Source: Sphingobacteriaceae bacterium
GTDB lineage: Bacteria > Bacteroidota > Bacteroidia > Sphingobacteriales > Sphingobacteriaceae
Length of the DNA stretch: 64,000 nucleotides
Direction of reading: 5' to 3'
NCBI GenBank assembly: GCA_017745075.1
Contig: JAGIAD010000004.1
Span: 62,001 to 126,000 of the forward strand
Every line of letters starts with the position of its first letter. Within the stretch, counting starts at the first letter, position 1. Shown here in pieces: positions 1 through 8,179 of this stretch. The translations under genes were made by a program, and so were the position numbers. The notes under the pieces are model-generated. The model did not search any database and had not been told where the DNA came from. It was given only the letters and a program-made list of their open reading frames with translations.

Positions 1-378
1 TATCTTACCGTATTGCAAAACAAGCTCACTTACATAACTATAACTGTTTTTGTTGTATTCTGCTTTCCAGTTAACCAAACCGCCAACAGCTACCGAGTTG
101 GTACCCCCGCCTTTCCAGTTGTTACTAAACTGCGCCTGGTTAACATTTACACCGATACTGGTTTTGGTTTTCCAGTAGTTGATTTTTGCATTAACCACCA
201 AAGGTTTGATTTTTACAGGCTCAAAGTTTAACGGGCCTTGCCTGCTCGGCAGCGGACTACGTTTTAACTTAATGTTCATGTTTTTGGTATTGATGGGAAT
301 AGTATCAATCTCCTGTGCATGTAATTGGTTAGAGCAGAAAGTTAGAATCAGGATGATGGCAGCTAAACAGTTCTTCAT
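1..378 (-). CDS. DUF3078-type secreted protein, 3' part outside the window
   Basis: Only the first 126 codons are present; the reading frame runs off the left edge without a stop. The ATG at 378 opens a signal peptide ending around LHAQ. After a linker comes the stretch NNWKGGGTNSVAVGGLVNWK, which resembles the start of DUF3078, a Bacteroidota family thought to form an outer-membrane beta-barrel-like protein. The function of that family is not known. No gene overlaps it on the other strand. The family call rests on this one recognisable motif, so it is moderate; the existence of the gene is supported by the open frame and the signal peptide. Confidence 0.68.
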   Translation of the reverse strand, partial: MKNCLAAIILILTFCSNQLHAQEIDTIPINTKNMNIKLKRSPLPSRQGPLNFEPVKIKPLVVNAKINYWKTKTSIGVNVNQAQFSNNWKGGGTNSVAVGGLVNWKAEYNKNSYSYVSELVLQYGKI

Positions 379-472
379 TGTTACAAAGAAAAAGAAAAAT
401 TTCAGAGATAAAAAGCATTTAACAAAATGATTACCAGATTGACAATAGAAATGATGCTTAAAAATAATGCAG

Positions 473-796
473 TTAGATTTTTCCAATCCACCCATACCAA
501 TGTCCGTTTTTCAGGTAATCAGGATCGGTTTCATGATCGTAGGCTTCTTTTTCAAAAATAATGTTGCGATAGGCCCTGTCGTGATTTTGGTATCTGAAAA
601 GATTAATGAAGTAGTTAAAAAAATATAAGATGTAAAAGGGGAAAATAAGCAGCTCTAATTGCTGGCGCAGGTGGATTTTTTCATGGTTAATAATTTCCAT
701 ATCATTTTTAAACCTTTCTGATTTTAATAATATAAAAGGAAATATGGCCATGCCGGCCGCCGGAAGTTTTTTAATGATGATAATCGGCGCCCTCAC
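473..796 (-). CDS. Small membrane protein with HExxH metallopeptidase-like motif
   Basis: A 107-residue protein with HEKIH at residues 38-42, a hydrophobic segment at about 49-66, and a downstream acidic motif FEKEAY at 81-86. This HExxH plus later Glu order is that of zinc metallopeptidases of the gluzincin or M56/M48 type, but the protein is far shorter than those families. The start is a GTG whose bases overlap the TGA stop of the preceding gene, so the two are probably translationally coupled. I do not recognise a named family. It may be a small membrane peptidase or a structural relative without activity. No Shine-Dalgarno sequence is visible, as is usual in this phylum. Confidence 0.6.
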   Translation of the reverse strand: MRAPIIIIKKLPAAGMAIFPFILLKSERFKNDMEIINHEKIHLRQQLELLIFPFYILYFFNYFINLFRYQNHDRAYRNIIFEKEAYDHETDPDYLKNGHWYGWIGKI

Positions 797-1545
797 AGTT
801 TATCGATCGTTATTTTTGGCAGTTTAGGTAATTGCAGCGCTTTCGGGTTTAACTTGTAGCTTTTATAAGCGTTCCGGATAAACTGGTTGAAAGAATAATC
901 TGTTGCATCGAGCACAAACTGGTAAGTCGGACGGTACTGCTGCATAAAATCAGTCAGTTCATCGCCTTGTATGCCCAATACCTGCCGCACCAGGTTGGCA
1001 TTAAAACGGTAATCGATCAGATCTTCACGGTAATCTTTCTCGAGGATTTTTTGCAGGTGACGGGCATTTCTTCCCTGTCGGCTCAACAGGTTGTAAATGG
1101 CATCGATACCCAAACCTACCCCACCGTTGCCAAGGTTTAATAAATCTTTGCTGCTGCCTTTCATGGTTTGATAACGGTATTCTTGCACATTTTTTTCGTA
1201 AAGCTGCTGCGGTGTTAGCCTTTTCTGTTGGATTACCACATCGCGCAGCCTGATTCCCAATGTTTTAAGCTGAAAATACATAGCGGTTTGGCCCTTAAAT
1301 ACCATCGTATCTACCCCATAGCCCGATAAAGCCGCAACCAAAGTATCGCCCGGAATGGCAAAGGTGCTAAACTCTCCCTTTGTATTGTTATATAAACCAT
1401 CGCCGGTGCGGATGTTGTAAATATAAACCTTGGCCAGGCGTTGTTTGGTTTCTTTTTCAATAACAATTCCCTGCACAGGTTTTGTTTGTGCATATAACAG
1501 CTTAGAGAGTCCTGTAAGAAGAATAAAGGTGAAAAAAAATCTCAT
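793..1545 (-). CDS. Carboxypeptidase-regulatory-like domain protein
   Basis: A 250-residue secreted protein. A signal peptide (residues 1-19, ending LLYAQ) is followed by a beta-sandwich domain (about 22-100, starting KPVQGIVIEKETKQRLAKV) of the CarboxypepD_reg-like type that also begins many TonB-dependent receptors. The remainder is mixed helix and charged sequence with no catalytic motif I can name. Proteins of this layout are common and uncharacterised in Bacteroidota, and are assumed to be periplasmic or outer-membrane associated. Its stop codon overlaps the GTG start of the HExxH protein downstream, which suggests a two-gene operon. Confidence 0.72.
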   Translation of the reverse strand: MRFFFTFILLTGLSKLLYAQTKPVQGIVIEKETKQRLAKVYIYNIRTGDGLYNNTKGEFSTFAIPGDTLVAALSGYGVDTMVFKGQTAMYFQLKTLGIRLRDVVIQQKRLTPQQLYEKNVQEYRYQTMKGSSKDLLNLGNGGVGLGIDAIYNLLSRQGRNARHLQKILEKDYREDLIDYRFNANLVRQVLGIQGDELTDFMQQYRPTYQFVLDATDYSFNQFIRNAYKSYKLNPKALQLPKLPKITIDKL

Positions 1546-1593
1546 TAGGCTACAAAACTACAAATATCTGGCAGGCAATGTTTTTCCTTAACA

Positions 1594-2436
1594 TTATTTA
1601 ACCTTAAGTACCTGACCTAATTTAATTCCATCTGTAGTTATTCCGTTCAGCATTTTTAACTGATCAACTGTTAAATTAAAACGTTTTGAAATGTTATACA
1701 AAGTATCGCCTTTAACAACGGTATAAGTGCCATCGGCAACAATTGGTTTTGCACCAGGAGGGGGGGTATCAACCGGCGTAAACTTTGCTTTTTCCTGTGG
1801 GATATTCTGGTTGATCTCTGTAAAAACCCGGTCTTCACGTGCAATCTTCTGTTTTTCACTTTCAGGCTGATCGTATTGATAAAGCTGGTATTTCTCGATG
1901 GTATTGATCAGCAGATCGGGATATTTAGGGTTAGTGGCATATCCGGCTGTTTTTAAGCCCTGCGCCCAACTTTTATAGTCGTTTTTATCCAATTGGAAAA
2001 GAAAACTATAGCGTTTGCGTTTCAGAAAATCTGAATGGTCCCTGAACGATTCGCGGGCATCTTTATAGACCCTGAAACAGTCGTTTTTTTGGTCATCATC
2101 ACGGAAATAGTTTTTTCCTTTCCACTCTGAAGTACATTTAATGCCAAAATGATTATTGGCATACTTGGCCAGGTCGCTGTTTCCGCTGCCTGATTCTAAA
2201 ATTCCCTGGGCCAGGGTAATACTGGCAGGAATACCGGAAGAGTTCATTTCTTCTATTGCTACGCCTTTAAATTCGTCGATATAACTTAAGGTATTATAGC
2301 TTTTGTACGAATTGTTATTGGCTTTATTGGCCTCCTTTTCTATCTGACGGTTGTTTTTTGAAAATTTCCGTGAACCGCATGAGCTCAAAAGAATAAGGAT
2401 TGCCGCGATTAGAAGATAATGATGGTATGAACGCAT
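1594..2436 (-). CDS. Glucosaminidase-LysM lipoprotein (peptidoglycan hydrolase)
   Basis: A 280-residue lipoprotein. The N-terminus has a lipobox (LLSSC). Residues about 60-195 form a glucosaminidase domain of the GH73/FlgJ-like type, with the helix AQGILESGSGNSDLAKYANN carrying the likely catalytic Glu and the typical NHFGIKC stretch. A single LysM domain occupies residues 236-280 (GTYTVVKGDTL...GQVLKVK). It should cut the glycan backbone of peptidoglycan from the outer-membrane side. The next gene has the same two-domain layout, so the pair looks like an old tandem duplication. Confidence 0.85.
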   Translation of the reverse strand: MRSYHHYLLIAAILILLSSCGSRKFSKNNRQIEKEANKANNNSYKSYNTLSYIDEFKGVAIEEMNSSGIPASITLAQGILESGSGNSDLAKYANNHFGIKCTSEWKGKNYFRDDDQKNDCFRVYKDARESFRDHSDFLKRKRYSFLFQLDKNDYKSWAQGLKTAGYATNPKYPDLLINTIEKYQLYQYDQPESEKQKIAREDRVFTEINQNIPQEKAKFTPVDTPPPGAKPIVADGTYTVVKGDTLYNISKRFNLTVDQLKMLNGITTDGIKLGQVLKVK

Positions 2437-2495
2437 ATGGGGTTAATTGTTTAATCGGTTAACTGGTTAATTGTGAACTGCAAACTACACAAGAC

Positions 2496-3170
2496 TCAAA
2501 ACTTCAACTTTTGTCCTGGTTTTAAATTTGCCTTTTTGATGCCGTTTTTCTGCATCAGTTTCTTAACGCTTGTGCCTTTCTTTTTGGCAATAATACTCAG
2601 GTTATCCCCAGGTTTTACGGTATAAGTTTTGGTTGTTCTTCTGCTCCTGCTGTGACGCCTTACCGGCGAAGCGTAAACCGGTTCTTCATAGCCTTCGGGC
2701 CTTTCGTCATATTGGTAAAGCTCATATTTTTTGATCAGTCCGATTACCTGGTTTGCCCAGGTTCTGCTACGGGCATAACCACAGCTTCTGATGCCGTAAG
2801 CCCAACCCTTATAATCGTATTGATCATATTTTTTAAAAAGATTGTTGAAAGGCTCGCGGGTTTCCATGATTTCGACAAAATGACTGTAAGACTCGTCGGC
2901 ATTTAAATAATCGCGATATGAAGAACGGATTTCTGCACTGTTGTTGGGCCCTTTTACCCCGAAATGGTTGTTGAGGTGTTGTGCAATTTTACTGTTTCCC
3001 GAGGCCGATTCGTGTATGGCAACCGCTAAGATAATACTTGCCGGAATTTTGTGGTCGCGCATTAAACCCTGCGCATACTCTACATGCTCTGCAATATATT
3101 CGTCTGTATCCTGTGCTTTTACAGCAATTCCTGCTAAAAGGAGCAGACAAAAAGTGAAAATTTTCTTCAT
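2496..3170 (-). CDS. Secreted glucosaminidase-LysM protein
   Basis: A 224-residue paralogue of the preceding glucosaminidase. It has an ordinary signal peptide (ending AVKAQ) instead of a lipobox, so it is probably soluble in the periplasm or secreted. The glucosaminidase domain spans about residues 25-150, with AVAIHESASGNSKIAQHLNN around the likely catalytic Glu and then NHFGVKG. A basic linker (RRHSRSRRTT) leads to one LysM domain at residues 181-224. Expected role: remodelling or cleavage of peptidoglycan glycan strands. It lies 59 bp upstream of its lipoprotein paralogue in the direction of transcription. Confidence 0.85.
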   Translation of the reverse strand: MKKIFTFCLLLLAGIAVKAQDTDEYIAEHVEYAQGLMRDHKIPASIILAVAIHESASGNSKIAQHLNNHFGVKGPNNSAEIRSSYRDYLNADESYSHFVEIMETREPFNNLFKKYDQYDYKGWAYGIRSCGYARSRTWANQVIGLIKKYELYQYDERPEGYEEPVYASPVRRHSRSRRTTKTYTVKPGDNLSIIAKKKGTSVKKLMQKNGIKKANLKPGQKLKF

Positions 3171-3242
3171 CGTTTTTTGGTTAATAGACCATGGTTTAAT
3201 GGTTGATAGCCTTGGTTTATAAGGCCATTAACTATGCCATCA

Positions 3243-3878
3243 TCAGTTCTTCCTGATGATAAACAAGCCGTCGCGAACAGGCAGTATTAACTTCTCAACC
3301 CGCTCATCTGCTGCAATTTTATCATTAAAACTAGTAATATTTCTCGTGTCTTTATCTTGTTTCTCCTGGAGTACTTTTCCACTCCATAACACGTTATCCA
3401 CAATAATTATCCCTCCGGGGCGCACACGCTCAAAAATAAGGTCGTAATATGTGCCATTATTTTTCTTGTCGGCATCGATGAAAACGATGTCAAAAACTTC
3501 GTCCAGATCATTTAGTGTGATATTGGCATCACCCAGAATGTACTTAATCTGATCGTTATAGGCCGATTTTGCAAAATTGCTACGTACCATATCCTCCAGC
3601 TCCACATTAATGTCCAGCGTGTATAAAATTCCGTCAGGAGTTAAGCCTTCGGCCAGGCAAAGGGTTGCATAACCGGTAAAAGTGCCGATTTCTAAAATCC
3701 TTTTGGGCGAAACCATTTTACTAAGCAGGCTAAGCACCCGGCCCTGATAGTGGCCGGAAAGCATGCGGGGCATTAAAACTTTCAGGTTGGTTTCGCGGTC
3801 GATATGCTGCAGCAGCTCACTTTCAGGCTCGCAATAGGTTAGCAGTAAATCTTGTAAATCGTCGTTTATCAGGCTCAT
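3243..3878 (-). CDS. Class I SAM-dependent O-methyltransferase
   Basis: A 211-residue methyltransferase of the caffeoyl-CoA/catechol O-methyltransferase-like family. The SAM-binding motif I is EIGTFTGYATLCLAEG, motif II/III includes YTLDI and FIDADKKN, and DNVLWSG is the characteristic late motif. I place the start at the ATG at 3878 (MSLINDDLQDLL), because the 30 residues readable upstream do not look like protein and overlap ruvX. It follows ruvX by only 7 bp and is probably cotranscribed. The substrate cannot be read from the sequence. Confidence 0.87.
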   Translation of the reverse strand: MSLINDDLQDLLLTYCEPESELLQHIDRETNLKVLMPRMLSGHYQGRVLSLLSKMVSPKRILEIGTFTGYATLCLAEGLTPDGILYTLDINVELEDMVRSNFAKSAYNDQIKYILGDANITLNDLDEVFDIVFIDADKKNNGTYYDLIFERVRPGGIIIVDNVLWSGKVLQEKQDKDTRNITSFNDKIAADERVEKLILPVRDGLFIIRKN

Positions 3879-3885
3879 TTGTTGG

Positions 3886-4302
3886 TTATAAACGGTTACT
3901 TTCCATAAAATATTGTAAAATGATGGTTGCGGCAATGGTATCCACCCTTTCTTTGTCGCGCCGGTCATGCTTTTTCAATCCGCTTTGCATAATAGCCTGA
4001 TGTGCCATTTTGGAGGTAAAACGCTCATCGACCCAGTGTCGGGGAATATCGGGGAACGATTTCTTTAAAAGCGTGGCAAAGCCCTTTACATGCTGTGCCG
4101 AATCAGAAGGTGTGCCGTCCATTTGTTTAGGATCGCCAATAACAAAAGCTTCAACCTGCTCGGTAATCAGGTATTTTTTGATGTATTCGATTACATCCTT
4201 CGGGTGCACTGTATCCAAACCGGTTGCAATAATCTGCAAAGGATCTGTTACCGCCATGCCGATGCGTTTGGTGCCGTAATCAAAAGCTAAAATCCTGGCC
4301 AT
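3886..4302 (-). CDS. ruvX: Holliday junction resolvase-like RuvX/YqgF
   Basis: A 138-residue protein with the RNase H-like fold of YqgF/RuvX: the N-terminal MARILAFDYGTKRIGMAVTD carries the first catalytic Asp, WVDERFTS the central acidic residue, and RVDTIAA the last Asp. The family is essential in many bacteria and is linked to rRNA 5' processing and Holliday junction resolution. I chose the ATG at 4302 because the family starts directly at MARILA. A longer open frame continues upstream to 4536 but enters repeat-like intergenic DNA. The downstream O-methyltransferase is 7 bp away. Confidence 0.92.
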   Translation of the reverse strand: MARILAFDYGTKRIGMAVTDPLQIIATGLDTVHPKDVIEYIKKYLITEQVEAFVIGDPKQMDGTPSDSAQHVKGFATLLKKSFPDIPRHWVDERFTSKMAHQAIMQSGLKKHDRRDKERVDTIAATIILQYFMESNRL

Positions 4303-4880
4303 AAATATAAGCTTTGGGTGTTTGGCGTAAAGCGTTGCCCAATCTTTAAATTTTAAAAGGTCAAAGGTAAGGTTTTTGAAATAATAGGTAAACCCAAGGG
4401 GTAATGCTTTGGTAAAGCGTGTGTTATTCAATGAAAAATTGGTTTTTCTATTTTTGGAAAGCAAAACCTGTAGTACTTGGATATGTCCTGCTGTATGCTT
4501 TAGTCCCGACGTAAAGTCGGGAGCTGCTGCTTCCATAAGGTTTAGTTGATGCTGGTCTGGACGGTTTGAATAAAGTTGCGTAGTGCGCTATTTGATGTTC
4601 CCGAAGAATTACTGATTTAGTTAAATAAACCTGATAGAGCGAAAAGCCCGGAGCGCAACGAGGACTTGAAGAGATAGCAGGACTGCATTTGCCATTGGAA
4701 CAGAACCAGCCATTTCCAAAAAAAACAATAACGAAACTTCGCTATCGCTATGCGATGGGCAGGCAAACCTCTTAAATTTTGAAAACTTAAGAGGTTGCTA
4801 CACGCCAAAATATGTACGCCAAAAGTAAGAACGTGATGACGAATGTGCGAATCTCATATCTATTTCTTATTTTGCACCAA
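4303..4880. other. Non-coding region with hairpin-forming repeat debris
   Basis: A 578-bp gap between the divergent ruvX and holB genes. I see no convincing gene. It holds two clear inverted repeats: TCCCGAC at 4504-4510 with GTCGGGA at 4516-4522, and AACCTCTTAA at 4766-4775 with TTAAGAGGTT at 4787-4796. Between them lies GC-richer text (about 4640-4760) that has the look of a dispersed intergenic repeat of Sphingobacteriaceae, although I cannot confirm copy number from one window. Promoters for both flanking genes must also lie here. Confidence 0.5.
4766..4796. repeat. Perfect 10-bp inverted repeat
   Basis: AACCTCTTAA and its exact reverse complement are separated by 11 bp. It lies about 85 bp upstream of the holB start and has no T-tract, so it is more likely part of a dispersed repeat than a terminator. 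Confidence 0.6.
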
Positions 4881-6029
4881 ATGCAGTTTAAAGAAATCAT
4901 AGGACAGGCAAGAGTAAAGCAACAATTGGTGCAAACGGTTAAGGAAAACCGCATTAGCCATGCGCAGTTATTTTTATCGCCTGCCGGTTCCGGTGCTTTA
5001 CCCCTGGCTATTGCCTATGCACAGTATATCAATTGCCTGGACAGGGGAGAAACGGATAGTTGCGGAGAGTGTTCAAGCTGTAGAAAATACGAGCGGTTAA
5101 TTCACCCTGATTTACATTTTTCATATCCTTTCTTTGCTTCAGCCAGTGTAAAAACTGCGGTTGATGTGCTGGATGAATGGCGTAATATGGTACTGGGCGA
5201 TCCTTATTTCGATATGGATATCTGGCGCTCCAAACTCGATGCCGCCAATAAACAGGCCAATATTAACATTGCCGAGTGCCACGATATTATTAAAAAACTA
5301 AGTTTTAAAGCTTTCGAGGCCGGAACCAAGGTTTTGATTATGTGGCTGCCAGAATATCTGGACAAAGCTGGTAATGCGCTGTTGAAATTAATTGAGGAAC
5401 CACCTGCAAATACTTTATTTATTTTAATTGCACAAAGTCAGGATCAGATCTTAAACACCATTTTATCCAGAACACAGATTGTGAAGATCCCGAAATTATC
5501 ATCAGAAGAGGTGACGGATTTTCTATTAAACAGCAGTGGGTTAACTGAAAACCAGGCGATTGATTACTCGTTTTTGGCCGACGGAAATTTGATTGAGGCA
5601 AAAGCTTTGGCAGCAGATACACAGAGCGACAGTTCGGGTACGTTTACTTCATGGTTGCGGATGGGATTTGGGAATAAAGTGCCTGATCTGATCGAGTTTA
5701 CCGACGAGGTGGCGAAATGGGGAAGGGAAAACCAGAAGAACTTTTTAAAATACGGTGTAAATTATTTACGCGAGTGCTGTTTAATTTTAAGTGGTGCTGA
5801 AGAACTGGTGAAATTACCTCCTCTTACCTTCGAAACGGCAAAAAAACTGAGTACTCACGTACTTACATTGCCCATGGCAGAGGCTATAATCGGCGAATTG
5901 GAGAGGGCGCATTATCACATTGAAAGAAACGCGAACCCAAAAATTCTGTTTTTAGATGTATCTTTACAATTGGTAAAAATTATCAAGTTTAAAACGCTCC
6001 CTGCGGGGACTCAATATATATACAATTAA
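4881..6029 (+). CDS. holB: DNA polymerase III delta' subunit
   Basis: A 382-residue clamp-loader subunit. The start at 4881 gives the family N-terminus MQFKEIIGQARVKQQL; the 23 residues readable upstream do not fit. A zinc module is formed by C52, C61, C64 and C67 (CGECSSC). The P-loop position reads SPAGSGALPL, lacking the Lys, as expected for a delta' subunit that does not hydrolyse ATP. LSRTQIVKI is the SRC/SRT-like motif and LIEEPP the usual core segment. It helps load the sliding clamp during replication. RicT begins one base after its stop, so the genes form an operon. Confidence 0.88.
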   Translation: MQFKEIIGQARVKQQLVQTVKENRISHAQLFLSPAGSGALPLAIAYAQYINCLDRGETDSCGECSSCRKYERLIHPDLHFSYPFFASASVKTAVDVLDEWRNMVLGDPYFDMDIWRSKLDAANKQANINIAECHDIIKKLSFKAFEAGTKVLIMWLPEYLDKAGNALLKLIEEPPANTLFILIAQSQDQILNTILSRTQIVKIPKLSSEEVTDFLLNSSGLTENQAIDYSFLADGNLIEAKALAADTQSDSSGTFTSWLRMGFGNKVPDLIEFTDEVAKWGRENQKNFLKYGVNYLRECCLILSGAEELVKLPPLTFETAKKLSTHVLTLPMAEAIIGELERAHYHIERNANPKILFLDVSLQLVKIIKFKTLPAGTQYIYN

Positions 6030-6030
6030 T

Positions 6031-7554
6031 ATGGGATGTGGAAGTTGTTCAACAGGTGGTGGTTGCACCCCTAATGGATGCAAAAGTAATGGCTCATGCG
6101 GCACCGGTGGTTGCCAAACAATGGAAGTTCACGATTGGCTGTCTAATTTGGATATGCCTTCTAATTATAAACCTTTTCAGGTTACAGAAATTAAATTTAA
6201 AGGCTCACGTAAAGAGTTTTTCTTAAACAGTGATAACATTTACCTTGAAATCGGTGAACTTGTTGCTGTTGAAGGGCCAACGGGTGGTTTTGATGTAGGG
6301 CATGTTTCGCTTACAGGCGAACTGGTAAGGATCCAGATGAAACGCCGTAAAACGACACTTGATCAGGTAACCAAAAAAATCTACCGTAAAGCTACCGAAG
6401 CTGATGTAGAAAAATGGAATTCCGCTAAGGGAATGGAATGGGAAACCATGCACAAAGCCCGTAAACTGGCATTGGATTTACGTTTGCAGATGAAAATAAG
6501 TGATGTAGATTACCAGGCCGATAAAACCAAAGCTACTTTCTTTTATACTGCTGATGGACGTGTAGATTTCCGCGAACTGATCAAAAAAATGGCCGAGAGT
6601 TTCCGGATCAGGATCGAAATGCGTCAGATCGGGATGCGTCAGGAAGCCGGCCGTTTAGGTGGAATCGGCTCTTGCGGACGCGAATTATGCTGTTCTACAT
6701 GGCTAACCAATTTCAAAACCGTATCTACGGCTGCGGCACGTTATCAAAACTTATCATTAAATACTCTGAAGCTTGCCGGGCAATGTGGTAAATTGAAATG
6801 TTGCCTGAACTATGAGCTCGATACTTATTTGGATGCATTGAAAGATATTCCAGATAAAATTGAAAATTTAGATACTGAGGCAGGTTATGCCCGTCACCAA
6901 AAAACCGACATTTTTAAAAAAGTAATGTGGTTTAGCTACCAGGGCGATGAAAACTGGATCCCGGTTAAAGCTGCGCGTGTTAAAGAAATCATGGCCATGA
7001 ACAAGGCTGGTAAAAAAGCGCCAAACCTTAAAGAAGATGCCATTCAGGTTGCTGCTCCGATAGTGGTTGAAAAATCTTTCGATTACGAAAATGTTGTTGG
7101 TCAGGATAGTTTAACCCGTCTGGACGAACGTTCGCGCGGTAAAAACAACCGGAATAACAATCAGAAAAATAACCGCAATAGCCAGAAAAACAATCGCGAT
7201 AAGGCATCTGTAGGTGAGAAAAATGCCCAGCATAATAACAACAGGCAGCAGCAAGGTGGTCAGAAGCAACAGGGCGGAAAGCAGCAGCAGAAACAGCAAC
7301 AAAATACTGCACCTAAAGCTCAGCAGCAAGCCGTACCAAAGCCTGCACATGTTAACGGGCCAAAGCCTCAAAACAATAAACCTAAACAGCAACCGCAGCA
7401 ACAGGTGCAAAAACCGGTTGCTAAAGCAGAAGGAAATGCGGTGCAGGGTGAAAAACCAGAGCAGGGCAAAAATAAAAGCAGAAATAACCGTAGGAAAAAC
7501 AATAACCGCCGAAACAATAACAATGGTTCAGAAAATAAACCTGCAGCTGAATAA
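6031..7554 (+). CDS. ricT: RicT/PSP1-domain protein with Cys-rich start and N/Q/K-rich tail
   Basis: A 507-residue protein. Residues 1-28 are rich in Cys and Gly (MGCGSCSTGGGC...). Residues about 40-300 are the PSP1/YaaT (RicT) core, with GIGSCGRELCCSTW and GQCGKLKCCLNYE, cysteines matching those that bind Fe-S clusters in the Bacillus RicAFT complex. The last ~150 residues are low-complexity Asn, Gln and Lys, a tail typical of Bacteroidota members. In Bacillus the protein takes part in RNA maturation control; the role here is inferred. It sits between holB and gldH, an arrangement I associate with this phylum, and its 3' end overlaps gldH by 32 bp. Confidence 0.85.
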   Translation: MGCGSCSTGGGCTPNGCKSNGSCGTGGCQTMEVHDWLSNLDMPSNYKPFQVTEIKFKGSRKEFFLNSDNIYLEIGELVAVEGPTGGFDVGHVSLTGELVRIQMKRRKTTLDQVTKKIYRKATEADVEKWNSAKGMEWETMHKARKLALDLRLQMKISDVDYQADKTKATFFYTADGRVDFRELIKKMAESFRIRIEMRQIGMRQEAGRLGGIGSCGRELCCSTWLTNFKTVSTAAARYQNLSLNTLKLAGQCGKLKCCLNYELDTYLDALKDIPDKIENLDTEAGYARHQKTDIFKKVMWFSYQGDENWIPVKAARVKEIMAMNKAGKKAPNLKEDAIQVAAPIVVEKSFDYENVVGQDSLTRLDERSRGKNNRNNNQKNNRNSQKNNRDKASVGEKNAQHNNNRQQQGGQKQQGGKQQQKQQQNTAPKAQQQAVPKPAHVNGPKPQNNKPKQQPQQQVQKPVAKAEGNAVQGEKPEQGKNKSRNNRRKNNNRRNNNNGSENKPAAE

Positions 7555-8014
7555 AGGACAAATATTTTTGATTGGTTTTTTATTCATTACTTCGCTGTTT
7601 ACTGGCTGTAAACCCAGTATAATTGATAGTAATGTAGGAATTGCCAACCGCAGGTGGACCTACCGTAACCATATTCTGGCGTCGTTTGAAATTAAGGATA
7701 ATACCAAAGCCTACAATATTTATTTTAAGTTAAGGCATACTGCTGATTATAAATATGCCAACATATTTATCCTGGCCCATTTTAAGGATGGCAAAAAGAT
7801 GGTAACACGACGTTATCAATACAAATTGGCCAAAAATGACGGCGAATGGTTAGGTAGTGGCTCCGGAAATGTATTCAGTTATACTTTACCCATGCTTACC
7901 AACTATCATTTTCCTCATAACGGCAAATTTGAGATCGAAATTGAGCAGAATATGCGCGATAATCCGCTTTTGGAAGTGAGTGATGTGGGTGTTTTAGTTG
8001 ATTTGGCCCAATAG
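7523..8014 (+). CDS. gldH: Gliding motility lipoprotein GldH
   Basis: A 163-residue lipoprotein. The start ATG at 7523 lies inside the end of ricT in another frame and gives MVQKINLQLNKG, then a hydrophobic segment and lipobox (SLFTGC). The mature part, starting near ANRRWTYRNHILASFEIKD, matches the GldH family, which also shows the NGKFEIEIEQNMRDNPL stretch near the end. GldH is needed for gliding in Flavobacterium johnsoniae, but it is also kept in non-gliding Bacteroidota. No other gld or type IX secretion gene is in the window. Translation is probably coupled to ricT. Confidence 0.85.
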   Translation: MVQKINLQLNKGQIFLIGFLFITSLFTGCKPSIIDSNVGIANRRWTYRNHILASFEIKDNTKAYNIYFKLRHTADYKYANIFILAHFKDGKKMVTRRYQYKLAKNDGEWLGSGSGNVFSYTLPMLTNYHFPHNGKFEIEIEQNMRDNPLLEVSDVGVLVDLAQ

Positions 8015-8179
8015 TTTATTTTTTCTGCCCCTGCGGGCTAATTTTTGCATTATTTTAGTTTTTTGTCTTAAATCTTCTACATAAATGGCGGGTTTATTTG
8101 TTATTTGGTTCTTTATCAGGGTTTTGTAATATGAAAATGTGTAATAAAATTGTTATTATTGTTTATAAACCTATGAACT

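Noticed and set aside
4303-4536. N-terminal extension of RuvX
   Set aside because: RuvX proteins start at the MARILAFDYG segment; the extension runs into repeat-like DNA.
7214-7522. Longer frame upstream of gldH
   Set aside because: It is a shadow of the N/Q/K-rich end of ricT; the GldH signal peptide starts at 7523.
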